A stretch of DNA of 64,000 bases from Anoplopoma fimbria (taxonomy: Eukaryota > Chordata > Actinopteri > Perciformes > Anoplopomatidae). The notes under the pieces were generated by a model. That model saw nothing but the letters and a program-made list of their open reading frames with translations, had not been told where the DNA came from and searched no databases. A program made the position numbers and the translations under genes. The stretch covers positions 6,141,861 to 6,205,860 of the forward strand of contig NC_072467.1 of NCBI RefSeq assembly GCF_027596085.1, read 5' to 3'. This document shows, in pieces, positions 47,120 to 59,286 of this stretch; the first letter of the stretch is position 1, and the number at the start of each line of letters is the position of its first letter.

Positions 47120-49150
47120 GGACATCATAATTATTGTAAACTGCTTATTGCAAATAAGCATTGTGTTGTAATTTTAACTATAAAAGGTGTCTTATTTGCT
47201 GATGATGAGGTATACATAGCACACATATCTGTGGTCATACCAATCAATCAATCAGTCAATGATTGCTCAGTCTGAGCATGATGTTTAACTGCTCGGACAG
47301 TTGTACATCAGCCCACCAGGAGTTGCATGTGTAGTGCATGCGTTTCCAGCGTACAGTCCCCAGCTCTGCGGTTCATTTGGACCCTACGACAGCAGACTGC
47401 CTCCAAAGCCATTATTTACTTTCCTCTCACACATTCCCAGGAGGAGAGGAAGCACTCCGATGTTGGACTGCTTATGTTTATGTTCTCAACCTGCCAAAGT
47501 GGGGAGAATTAAGTGGCTCTGGCTCTGTTAATTGGGCGTTAATCAGGTGTTGCTCTAATTAAAAGGCAGTTCCACCCTGTTGGGCCCTGGTAATGAGTTT
47601 GTTATTAAATCCACAGAGGAATTTTGTCTCTTTTTCAATTTACCGACAGGGTAGTGCTTAATTGCTGTGTAAATGAGGGGAATGTCCTTGAAGGTCGTCT
47701 TGCATCAGCACACGATCCATGAACAGAATTGTTCTAAAGAGCTTCCCCGCCCAAACTTCAAATCCATTCAATCCACTGTGTTTTGACCTCTTGTGTCCAG
47801 CTGTGCCTCTCAGTGACAATTTTCATCATTAAAAGAAATCTCTTCAAACCTCATTTGCTAATTTGAGAGAGCAGGTACGCCACTTTCTTTTGAAAATAAA
47901 AGTACTTTTAGAATTGATTTCCTATTCCCCTTAAGTTGCTTTTATTTCCCCCCGGTGGGTACTGTCTGGGCCAATAAAAGCATGCAGTCTTTTATGGCTT
48001 CCAGTATCTCATAAACAAACCCTCCACTTTTCACTTTCCACCACCACAAACGCTGCTCCTTCACCTTTCAGACCAAAGGTTGAGAATGCCTTCATAGACA
48101 GAGAGGCCAAATCAATGTGGAGATAGAACGCCAGAGATAGTGAGACGTTTAGGCACACAGGATGAAACGGCAGATGAATGGTAGAAGATGTTACGCACTG
48201 ATAGACAGGTGGCCTGATAGACACAGAGAGATTGTGAGTACTGATTGTTGAAGGGCATTTGCTACAGAGACATCAATCAGAAGATGGCACCAAGATTTAG
48301 AAGGCCACCAGTGTTTCCCGCCGGCGGCCGGCAGCCGGCAGCATGTGTCGAACACAACCAGGGATAAACCACTGCTCTTCATATCAATTAGAGACCAATT
48401 ATACAGCCATGTCCTACTAATTATGCTGCACTGCCACCACCCCATCCCCCAAGTGTGTGTTTCTCTTTGCTCCTGTGTTTGTGGTTGTGTTCGATGAGAT
48501 AAATAAATAAACTTGCTGGCTGCCAAGGCGAAGCATCCTTAATCAGTGCTGTAAGTTTGTATTTTGGAGGGGGAAGAAAGAAAGCTGTTGTTTTCAGTTT
48601 GACCTTTTGGTGGTGCTGGTGTAACATCTATTGCTTTGCCTCTTGCAATGAAATCTGGCAAAATGTTGGAGACACTGCTCTCATTTGAAGAGTAATGAAA
48701 TCACACACAAAATAAACTGTGCATGTATGTATATGTGCACGTGTTTGTGTGTGTTAGATTTTTATTTGCCAGGAAGACAAAGTGTGATTAATATTCTCAA
48801 GCATATTTCAGAGGATTTTGAGCCAGAATGTGCCAGACTACATAATAAGTCCAGTTTTATTTTGCTCGATGTGGGAACGTGATGAATTATGAAATAAAGT
48901 GAGTACTCCATGCTTTTTGCAGTTTTATGTCTCTGTGGTTTACATAATTCACTCAGAACATTTGTAACTTTCCTGACAGGTTAATGCTGTTGGGTTCAAA
49001 GTCAAGACGCTGAGGAAATACGCAGAAAGACCTGACAGCAGGGGAGAAATAGACATAAAGATGAGAGGAGGAGAGAAAGGTGAACAAGGGGAGGGAGAAA
49101 AATTTGGCACCCCTCTAGAATGCTCAAACTCTGTACTATGGAGCGCTCTC
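46538..49150. other. Intergenic, no gene seen
   Basis: No coding sequence with recognisable homology. The stretch 47520-47700 is rich in TAATTA/TTAATT-type homeodomain core motifs (GTTAATTGGGCGTTAATCAG, CTAATTAAAAGG, GCTTAATTGC) and lacks simple repeats, which is a look I associate with conserved non-coding elements. A GC-rich CCGGCGGCCGGCAGCCGGCA micro-repeat occurs at about 48318-48342. Confidence 0.5.
47082..47119. repeat. (AT)n microsatellite
   Basis: A 38-base TA/AT tract downstream of the tetraspan gene. Confidence 0.9.
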
Positions 49151-49159
49151 ACATCCTCT

Positions 49160-50140
49160 TCTTCATCTTCTGGGAATCAGATAGGGACAGCATCAATGCC
49201 CAATCTTAGGAAAACATCTATTATCAAACCAGTTCCCAATAAAACCCTGCCTGTCAGAACCCAATCGCTACAAACTGGTCTCACATTTTCGAATAGCCAT
49301 GAAATCCCTTGATTCCTGAACACAATCCTGCCAGTCATAACACCACAGCTGGACCCCTTCCAGTTCACCTACAGGGTCAAAAGAAGATCACTCCTCCAAC
49401 ATCTGAAATTACCAACTTTGCTGCCGTATTCTTTGTTGACTTCAGCTCTGCTTTCAACACAATACAAAGCCGCCGGATCATAAAGAAACTTCACCATAGA
49501 CATCCCTCCACTCCTCATCCAATGGTTTCGCAATTTCTTAAATCTGTTTGAACTAGATTTTCATCAGCCTGAGGACACAGCGGAGTCCCTCAGGGCTGTG
49601 TCCTTAGTCCCTTCCTTTACTTTCTCTACATGAATGACTGTACCAGCCCTTCATCCATCGTTACATACTTCAAATACTATTATGACATACTTGGACTACT
49701 CAATAACAACGACTCTGTTACAGCCTATCAAAACCTTTCAACTTGGACCAGACAAAAGAACTGGTCATTAGCACATCAAATATACTACATACTGGACTGT
49801 TCACCACCTCCATCCTCGGCAAGACAGTATATATGTATATATATATATAAACTAAAACCTTAGATTATTCATAGACAATAAACTCAGTTTTGATCCACAC
49901 ATGATATCCTTAAACTCAGACCACTGTCTGTGCCTCCCCCCCTCCTCAGTCAGGAAGGCTATACTCTATGCTTAGGCTCATAGTTTGTGCCACTCACTCC
50001 TGCTGTCATTGTTCTGGGTTGTCAATCATGATTTTAGCTGCTTAGATCAGCTGGTCTCCTCTATCCAAGAGCACAACAAAACAATTATATCGTTAGCCTA
50101 TCATCTTGCTGCTCTCTCTTCTAAATGTGATTGTCTCTCT
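49160..50140 (+). mobile_element. Degraded LINE reverse transcriptase (CR1/L2/Rex-like)
   Basis: Across several frames on the plus strand appear, in the right order, KTSIIKPVPNKTLP, LDPFQFTYR, FVDFSSAFNTIQ, QGCVLSP, FLYFLYMNDCTS, a damaged Y-x-D-D region (YYYDILGLLNNNDS), DQTKELV and FIDNKLSF. These are consecutive reverse transcriptase blocks of jockey-superfamily fish LINEs, and the FVDFSSAFNTIQ/QGCVLSP pair is diagnostic. Frameshifts, stops and an AT microsatellite (49827-49849) show it is long dead. Confidence 0.75.
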
Positions 50141-50151
50141 ACCTTCAGTGC

Positions 50152-50375
50152 GTTCATGCGGCTGTGGCACACGAGGTAGAGCGCTCGTCCCGTAACCACA
50201 AGATTGGTGGTTCAAACCCCTCTAGAGTCAACATGCCGAGGTGTCCTTGAGCGAGACACCTAACCCCCAGTTGCTCCCCAGGCGCTTCTTAGCAGCCCAC
50301 TGCTTCTCCGGGATGGGTTAAATGCAGAGAATTGTAATTTCCCCATTGTGGGGCCAATAAAGGCTTAATTATAGA
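50152..50375 (+). mobile_element. tRNA-derived SINE
   Basis: The 5' part is tRNA-like: GGCTGTGGCACACGAGGTAGAGC with an A-box-like core, then a B-box-like GGTTCAAACCCC at about 50210-50221. The body contains GCCGAGGTGTCCTTGAGCGAGAC, CACCTAACCCCCAGTTGCTCCCC and a 3' end GTAATTTCCCCATTGTGGGGCCAATAAAGG. This body recurs in many fish genes, and a diverged relative is in accs intron 11 (40158-40300). It directly follows the LINE remnant. Confidence 0.78.
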
Positions 50376-53300
50376 AGTGCCCCAACTCCGCCCAGGTCCA
50401 TCAGCTTCATTAACTCATCATTCTATCAGATGCCACCACCAGTGTCTGGACTCCACGGGGGGGATTTATTTTGCTGCTGCTCAGGGCAGACACCCCACGA
50501 TAACAAATCGGCCTGTAGAGTCCAAGAGCCAAAGACTCTGTCAAGACTTTAGCATTGCATATCATCTGTTAATAATAAGCAATTATCTTTTCTTCATCTG
50601 ACCAGTCTCTCCTGATTGAAATTACGCTGATCATGCCTAAACCAAAGAATCACATTACTTTCGTCTGGTTGGAGATACAGAACACTTCAATGTAGAAGAC
50701 CTTGCTTCAGCAGAAGTTTTGTTCTATATATATATATATATATAGCAGCCCTGAACAATCTGCTTCGCTGACATTGTTGTGGTTCTGGGATAATCCAATG
50801 AATGTTTACATGTTTCTGTGCATTGGCTGTGAATCAAATATACCTCTGGAACAAAAATCTGAAACTCAAAGGATTTGAGATGTCACAAACCAGCTTCACA
50901 CTGACCCTGAATTATGTACTGAATTCTGCGTTGTGGCAGATTTTGATGAACTTTGTCTTTCCCTTTCGTTTACCACTAGCTCTCCATAGCCCTGATTGTT
51001 CTGATGTAGTCAAAATCTGAGTTTGACCACTGCACGCCACTGCATTGTCATCAGTATAAGTGGACACCCTTTGAAAATGGGTAAAGTCAGGAAATTTAAT
51101 ATCTGCAGTTCTACAATCTCAGAAAAAGTAGACAGAAGGAGCGAGACAGTCAGAGGATGTCGGCAGAGTATATCTTGTGTCCTTCAGTCATCTTTTTTTA
51201 GCAGGGACTCGGTTCATCTCGCCCGTAGAATGTGCAATGAGCCATTGCGCTTTGTGACTGACATCCCACCCAGACCAACCTGCTGATTACACTTGTTCAG
51301 CAGAACTGAATGCAAAGGAGGCAGCCAGAAAGGGAGAGACAGATCTTGCTTCAGGGGAAAAGAGATTTTCTTGATTATCCTGCACTTACATTCATCCATT
51401 CAACTGACTGAGAGTGCAGGTGTTCTTGCATACAGTAGAACTATCTCTGCCTTTGAGTTCAGACTTATGAATCCCTGTGTATGTACCATATCTGCCTGCC
51501 GGTACCCTTGTTCGTAAGTGGTGTGGCCTCGGACATCTCAGTCCAGACAATGAAGCTGTAGTCCCATTCTCGTCACTCTATTCATCCCTGGCCAACTGTA
51601 GCCGCTCCCTGCTCTTATCTCTGTGTGACCATGGAAATTAAATTACAAATATAATCACTTGGCGCCAGTTTCTTTAACAGTGTGATTCTGCTTTGCATAT
51701 AGAGTGTGCTTGCTTTGGAGACACGTTGTGTGAAGTTACTTATTGGCCTATTTACGATAATGGGCCCTGCTCTACTAGTGGAGTCACACACACCTTTTCA
51801 CAATGACAGTGAATGGCATGAGGAAGTGATGCGAAAGGAGGCAGAGGAAAAAAGAGGACATGGAGACATGGTTGCAGCCATCTTGGGAACATCACATTGC
51901 ATGGATGAATAATCTAAAAAGGCAATGAGGAGATCTGTGAAAAAGAGTAGAAAAATACTCAATTTATGCTGTGTCCAAAATCACTCCTTCTTTCCTACCG
52001 GACAGCTAGCGGATTGTGAGGAGATACTCGCTGAATTTGACAAAAGTATTTTGGATTAAAATCGTTGACTGCACCTTTAAGTACAGCCTGATGGGCTGAA
52101 GAGTCTTAGCTGCGTTGCTAAATATGTCACAATGCAATGTTTCGCCTTAACACATGTCTCATTGCCATTATGCTGCACACACAAAATCTCAATTTGCTGC
52201 TCACTATAGAGCAAAGTCAATGAGGGCGAGATTTCAGACGCGACACCATTCACTCACCGATGCAAACTGGCATTGTGCAGACAGCTTCCTCCTTATCTCA
52301 AATCTATTCCACACACGTTAGACCATCTGACTGAATAAACAGTCTCCGTCTCCGTCTCTCTCCCGCTCCCTGTCTCTGTGTCTGTCTCTCCTGCAGGTCT
52401 TTCACAAAAAGTGAGGGGATGAAAACCTGTGTATATTAGAATGATGTGCCTCCCATGGGTGCCAGAAGGGAAAGTTGGTAAAGGAAGAGTTAGGGGAGAA
52501 TGAATAGAAGAATAGCATTTTTTATCATTGTTATTATGAGAAGGCCATCGTAGGCCTCCCTTGCCAATTTCCTATTCAGAAAGGAATTATTTTGCTTATG
52601 CAGAGACTGTAGTACTTGCTTGTACATGCAGACCAGCAAATGCAAAACCGTATCAATGCCTACGGATCTACCGGGTCCCAAAGCACTCGCTGAGCAGGTG
52701 GAGGGTGTTTTTGTGATCTTTATGTATTCAGTGCCAGTTACTCTCACCTCCAACAGGGACCACATGTTTGTCAGTCTCTTCCCGAGGCATCTCTGTGTTC
52801 TGCTGCAGTGAACAAATGCCATATGCCCCTGAGTTAGGCTCTACTGCTCAATTCTTTCTCTGTGTAGTCCAATCCACAAACAACATGTGACTGTGGATTC
52901 TGAAAAAGTGATGGGATTCTTCCAAACTGTTGTGCTCAAACAATTACTGTATATGTCTGCTCATGTGCTCATAAAGCCCGTAGCTATCATCATCCTCGCC
53001 ACCAGCAGGACGCCATGAGAGAGCAGGGTGGTAAAATAATGGCTCCCCGCTGGATCGCGTGAATCATTGCGATGACTGGCTGATAAATGGTCCACCACAC
53101 AGGCTCTGGCTCCAATAGCAATTTCTCTTTCCAACTGGACTGGCTGCCAAATGACAACAACCTCCCTTCCAAAGCCCCCACCTATCCACAGCATCCTTCA
53201 CAGCCCCTCCCTTCACCTCCTATAATTACTGTACTCTATAAGTCGGGTTTAAGACCAGTCACTCTAAATCAGCCTTGGTTTGCCGCGTGTAACTGTGTCC

Positions 53301-56300
53301 ATTGTACCCTTGTCTGAGCTCTGCCAGAGCTAGTGCAGGAAAGGGCACGACTGTCCTGGCATTTGCTACGATGGACTTTGTAGTAAAAAGACAGGGAAAT
53401 AATAAGCAGATCTACGTGCGGGAAAAGAGCTCATTGTGTTGGGTGGAAAGGTAAGACCACAGACAGCTGGGGGTTAGAGTTGACGCTCAACAGCGCTACT
53501 CTTTTCACACTCTTGACATATAATGGGACCGATTTTTCTCTCTACATCTCTCCCTAGTGGCCATGATTTGCTCATTACATTGATGGAGGGGGACGGAGGG
53601 AGGGAGAGGGGAGGGTAACGAGGGAGAATGACCAGTCAAGAGACAAATAGTGTGAAATTTAGTGCTGAGAATTCATTATTACTCTCATTTCATCTGAAAA
53701 CTGTACGGATGTAACCCACTTATCAAGGTGTTTAACTTCCTGCCCAGAAATCCCCCCCTTCAAGGATGCTGAACGTTGGAAATCTTGAGGAATTGTTTGC
53801 AAACTACTATCCCTCAGCTGACAGACCTTCTGTGTAAACCAGCACCAGACAGTTTGGGAAACGAGGACTAATACATGGTTAAACACCAGACAAATCCAGT
53901 GAGTGGATGTTTATGTGACTGGAGGTCCCCTGGCATCAAAAGGACTGCTCCTCAATCAGGGGAATCTACATTTAATTAACACAGAATTAAAGAGCATTGT
54001 TATTTTGATTGAAGACACTGGCCTTGATTCCCCACTCAACTTTAGTGCTCCTGAAACCGGCTTAGGGTTTAATTTCGTTTGATTTATACTGCGAGTGGAT
54101 CAACATCCATCTGGATTGCTCAGATGCAGATCTTGCCATTCAGAGGGCCATGCTGTAAACTCCAGCACAATCACACTATGTATTCACTGCAATCTCTGTA
54201 CTTTATGACTTCCACGTGGCCCCTTTTTTGCTATGGTAACAGGATTTTCTTTTTTGTAAAGGTTGACACCCACAGTTGCTGTAGCTTAAGTTGTTCTTGA
54301 TATTGTCTAACTCACCAGAACAGAGGCGATGAATGGAACCCGTCCAAAACCAAAATAACTCTGCAGCGCCTCGGGGACAGTTATCATGCAAGACTTGGAA
54401 CAAATTAATGCAGCCCCAGGACCAGACTATCCAATAAAATGAATATTTGGCGAGCTGGACATGGAGGATATTGTTGGTGTCAGGCTGACAGTAGCTTGTG
54501 AGGGACGTTATTTGTAGACGCTGTGATGCTATGGTGTGCCTCGGCTCTCTTTTAAAGCCTCATCAGTCAGGATGAGCCGACAACAAACGCAGCCAAGTCA
54601 TACAGGGTCACACCGGGTCTCGAGACAGAATCACTCAACTCAGCTGTCCCCTGGCTGTCACTGTGTGATTATAGGCACGCTAACCAGTGCTACAGAGGGA
54701 GGGAGGGCCAGTAATTAATCACCTCATTCGAATAATCACATAATTGATTATTAACAAAACCTGAGGTGAGGTTGAGAGGAGAGGGGCGAGACGAGGGAAA
54801 CAAGAATTTAAGAGGGAGAGACAGGGGAGATGAATGAGGGGGGGATTTGAGTAGTTGGGTAAGGCGTTTGTTCTGGCAGGTAGCTTTGACGAATAGCTCT
54901 GCATTGAAGTCTACCTCTTTGAGTATTAATCTGCCAAATCATGTCTCCAGACGAGGTGGACAGTGGGAGGCGGCTCACTCAGAATCTGCTGGGCAAGTAC
55001 GAAGTTTTTGGACGTGCTACGGAAATGCAATTAAAAATTTACATACCCAATGCTCAGTATATTGCATAACACTCAGTGGAAATATGAGATCGAAATGCCC
55101 TCTTTACCCTGAATACAATCACAAAGATGCCCACATTATTCATGACATTTAGAAATACCATGCTGCAATTTCGCTTGGTCTATTCAAATGTGGACGTTGC
55201 TGACATTTTATTCCCTGTGAGGAAGATACCGCTGCTGCTGTGGACTACATTCATTGTCCATCTCTGCTATTGACACTTTTTCCTTAAGCTGCCATGCGAC
55301 TTGAGCTGTCAGGGGGTCTTTCTTGGACCTTTGGCTTACATAGTTCTGCCTGGAAGGCTTGATCTCTTCCCCCCTTCCCTTGTCACAGCCTGCAATCAGC
55401 CTTAAGCCCTTTTGTGTTCTCTACTCTGAGCTAAGCCTGTTATCCTGTGCAACTCCTTTACACAAGATCACTACTATATCCCTCCTTTTCTGTCTTTCAC
55501 CTCTTACACCTTCCCCCTCGTTGCCTTTCTCTCTCTGTCTGAATCCTTGTTTTACACACACAGGCCCCATGGTAATGATTCTAAAGTTTCTCAAGGATGG
55601 ATTAGTAAGACTACTTTATATTTATTTTCTCTTGTTCCCGGGTGTGTCCTACACATCAACACAGACTCACAAACACAGACACACTCCGACACCCTTCCCC
55701 CCCCCCACCATATTCCCACTCATCCCTCCCACTGCACACAGCTGCAACGTGCTCATGTACACATACACGTTGCATGCTCACTGGTGTTGTTTGGATTCAT
55801 CATATTAGGAAAAACACCCCTCCTAGTGCAAGGTGTCAGTTCACTGGTGCATTGCAAACTCCTGCATGTCCTCCTAAACTGCAGCCTCCAGTCCCCCCGG
55901 GGTTTGTGCCTCACATTCATAACACTCCTCTTCATGCCAGGTGGCTGTCTCCCCAACTCCTCTTCCCCATAAATCAGGCTGTCTTTGAGTTGATCAATAA
56001 CAAGTCAATTAGCAGGCGCAGAGAGATGAGGGTCTCAGGGGGTCACCGCTTGTTTGTCAGGCCGACATCTGCAGCTCCGTCCCTGTCTGCCACAGAGCTA
56101 GGTGTGTCGTTTACCTTGGAAACATGTGGCTACTTGGCTATCATAAATCTAAATATCAACTATAAATAGGCCTGGAACATCTTGCTACAATCCATCATTT
56201 GCCTGTTCTTGGACACTGCATCAAGCATTGTATCAAGCTGTTTGTGATAGATTTGGATAGGCCTAGAAAACAGGACCTTTTCCCCGTTAACTTTTTTTGC

Positions 56301-58050
56301 CCTTCTTGTAAATAGGTATGCTGGTCTCAAAGAAACAAAGAAAAATAAACTACTGCTGTCTAAGGTCACAATTGACCATATGCATCAAATATAAACTGCA
56401 AAACCCACCAGTATTCATCCTGCTCCCCTGTTAAGCTGACAAGAGTGGGAGAGACCTAACTATTGTTTGGTGCCCACTGACTGTGTATCTAATGACTTGG
56501 CTGGCAAATCCAACGCAACAGCAACAGGCTCCTGCGGCGAATACACCAGATTAATCCCCTGGATAATTACAAACAAGAATGATCTTGGGCAAATACTCCC
56601 CATACCTACTGAGACATTACATCAAGCGATGCTGTCTAATTAAATCTCGTTCTGAATGAAGACAGCATTTGGAGAAATGAATAAAATGTGCTGACATTAA
56701 ATAGAGAGAAGACTTGCAAATAAAAACCACGAGGGGTGGACAAAATGATAGTAACACAGAAAACATGGCACAGTGCTGTTGCCTTGGAATAAAAAAGAAC
56801 AAATATTTCTGCTTAGTTTGACCCATCGCGGCTATGGCCTCTAAGCACCTCTCAATGTTGAAAACTCACCTGTCAAAAATAGTATTTGCCAGATAAACAC
56901 TTCCGATTCTAACAACATTGCTAATTGGTAATTAACCTAATATGACTAATTTGTATCACAGCATTCACCATTTTGATTCCCAGCAGTCACCACCTGAATT
57001 ATGGTGCATCAGTTACAAACACTGAAAGATGAAGTGGGATGATGGAAAAGTCTCAATAATGCAGTTATTAAACTGACAATGATGACAATGACACCCATTA
57101 TCAATGTAACAGTAACTATTATTTCCTTATTTCTTCCATCGTCTGTCTTTCTCATATGTCATATAATGCCTTTTGTTCCACACTCTTACACATACTACAT
57201 GTCTATTTGTTCCTGCTGCCACCACACACACACATACCATTAGTTCTCCTGTCAACCACAACCTCTAACTTTGAAGTGATAACACACGGGTTTAATATTG
57301 CAGGTACAGTGAGTGACACATAACAGCACATCAACAAAATACACCGCTCTTGAAGTCCTGTGGATAAACGGAGAGGATTAACACTCACTTAAAATGTATC
57401 ACTTTGACATTAAAAGTGAATTTCTTGGCTATTCCTACATTTTTTAGTAGGACTTTTAGGACTCTTTTATTGACAGGAATGACTTAAACCTTTGACTATG
57501 CAACACGAAATGTAAACTTATTAACAGTGACTTCACACAGAAGCTCAGGCATAGGGGCCCCCAGAGCCCTCGGCCCTGCTTGTAACCAGATCTTGTATTC
57601 AACCAAGTTTTTAAAAGTCTGTTTTTAAAAGTATGCTCAAATTCTTCATTTGTAATGTCACTATTATACAAATATTTGTAATACAATGTTTGTCAGACTT
57701 TTTATTTGTCCGTGGGATGGGAAATTGTATTTATTCTTTCATCTGTTTTGTTTCTGCACTGGCAGCTTTTCATAAGTTTAACGGTATCTCTCAGTCTGTC
57801 AGAGAGAGAGGCCACCTGGATGAGGTAAGCCTGTAGATGGATATGAGAAAAGGGAGATAAAGGTGACATAGAAGTGTTTCCAGCTGAGGATCAGTGTGGT
57901 GTTGAAAAAAAGTGGCTTATTTGGTGTATGCTGTTGGATTCTGTGTACACACATGTTTGCAACTGTGCTTTGGGGTTGACCTTGTTTTTTGGGTTCAAAT
58001 CAGCTGCCTGCATCAGGTGTCAGGGGTTGACTGTTGGAATCCCGTCAAAG
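50376..58050. other. Gene-poor region upstream of rag1
   Basis: I see no gene with recognisable homology. The interval holds an AT microsatellite (50724-50744), pyrimidine-rich and C-rich tracts around 55400-55720 that create long spurious open frames, and scattered TAATTA motifs (for example 53970-54010). A small exon-like element at 57766-57824 has a good acceptor and donor but no recognisable product. Confidence 0.5.
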
Positions 58051-58056
58051 GAAGGG

Positions 58057-58064
58057 TATAAATA
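58057..58064 (+). promoter_or_regulatory. rag1: Candidate rag1 TATA box
   Basis: TATAAATA sits in GGGTATAAATACAAG. A transcription start about 30 bases downstream (near 58090) would begin an untranslated exon that ends at the consensus donor CAAG then GTAAGAGC at 58261. The coding exon acceptor is at 59262-59264. The spacing TATA - start - donor fits a small non-coding first exon, which RAG1 genes commonly have. Confidence 0.5.
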
Positions 58065-58089
58065 CAAGACACAAGGAGACAGACAGGGA

Positions 58090-58260
58090 CAATCCCAGTG
58101 TATGGAACCACAACTCCCAGTAACAGATGCTCCAAGCTGAGACAGACTCTAACATAGACAGTGTATGTAGTGCGTAGGGCCAGGCTGCAGGGCTTCCCTT
58201 GTGCTCCCATGCGAAGAGGACCCCCAGGGGAACTGACGCCAGCTGAGACCGAAAAAACAA
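58090..58260 (+). other. rag1: Candidate rag1 untranslated exon 1
   Basis: The right border is set by a strong donor (AACAAG then GTAAGA at 58261). The left border is inferred from the TATA box. The exon contains short ATGs with no long frame. It would splice over a 1,004-base intron to 59265, 22 bases before the RAG1 start codon. Confidence 0.45.
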
Positions 58261-59286
58261 GGTAAGAGCCCAGCTGACACACATGCATACAGGCTCAGCT
58301 GTTTGTCTCAAAGGAGAGTTGAGCATGCCGAGTACACAGAGAGCCAGGAAATGAAGGAGTACTGCCAGATTCAAGCCTCCCAGGGAGAAAACGCAACTGA
58401 AAGATGGATACACGAAAGACGCTAGATTATGTGCACTATAGTTGTGCAATGGTAAGATTGTTTGACTGCTTTATTGTCTGGACTTTGAATGGAACGTAGA
58501 TAGTATCAGAGGAGATGAAGTAAGACCTATCACTGCAGCAGTATCATTGATCTTGCCTTTGCCATATCACGAGAGCACTTGGCTGTTTATATACGACTCC
58601 TAGATTTACCAATGTTGTTTTTGGAATAATTCTTTATGATCGTTATTCAATACGAGGGTTTATTGTTTTCTTTTCCCTCCTATTTGGTCAATATATATGT
58701 ATTATGAAATAAGTTTCCTGTATCTCTGATTTTATTCCTCGCATTTAAAATGCCAGTCGGAGGCTCCAGGGGCTCCAATTCGCTCTCCAGCCAAGAAAAT
58801 GACTAATATAAATGATTGACAGCCTTGCAGGGATAAGGTTGCCCATTTAGCAAACTCGCTGTGTCAAAGGAAAAAAAACAAAAAACAATGGCTCCCTGAG
58901 CGATGGGATTGGAGATGGGAGAAATGATGATTTTTGTGCTTTATCGATCCCCAAATGCTTGTCCCATGCATTTTACACTAGATCTAAATGCCACTTATGG
59001 TATAACACAGCACTCTTGGTCGGGGCGCACTACTCTCTGTTCAGTGGGATTACAGGGTACTTGGTGTATGAATTCAACAGGAATCAAGCAAAGCTTTTAT
59101 ATTGTGTCATGGGCTCAATGCTGAGAAGGCACCGGGGGTTTTTGAGCATTTTAAATCTTTTCTCTTGCATCCACAACCTTGTCTCTCATGGACAACTGAA
59201 AATATTTTCATACTTTTGTGATACATCTAACTAAGCTCTCCTTCTCCTCCCCTCTCCTCTCCAGGGTCTGAGGACTAAGCCACATC

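Noticed and set aside
50152..50230. A tRNA gene
   Set aside because: The A- and B-box resemblance belongs to a SINE head. The body that follows is repetitive, and a clean cloverleaf with an anticodon arm cannot be drawn.
55359..56169. Overlapping plus-strand open frames of 141-175 codons
   Set aside because: They arise from C- and T-rich low-complexity sequence. Three frames are open at once and none resembles a protein family.
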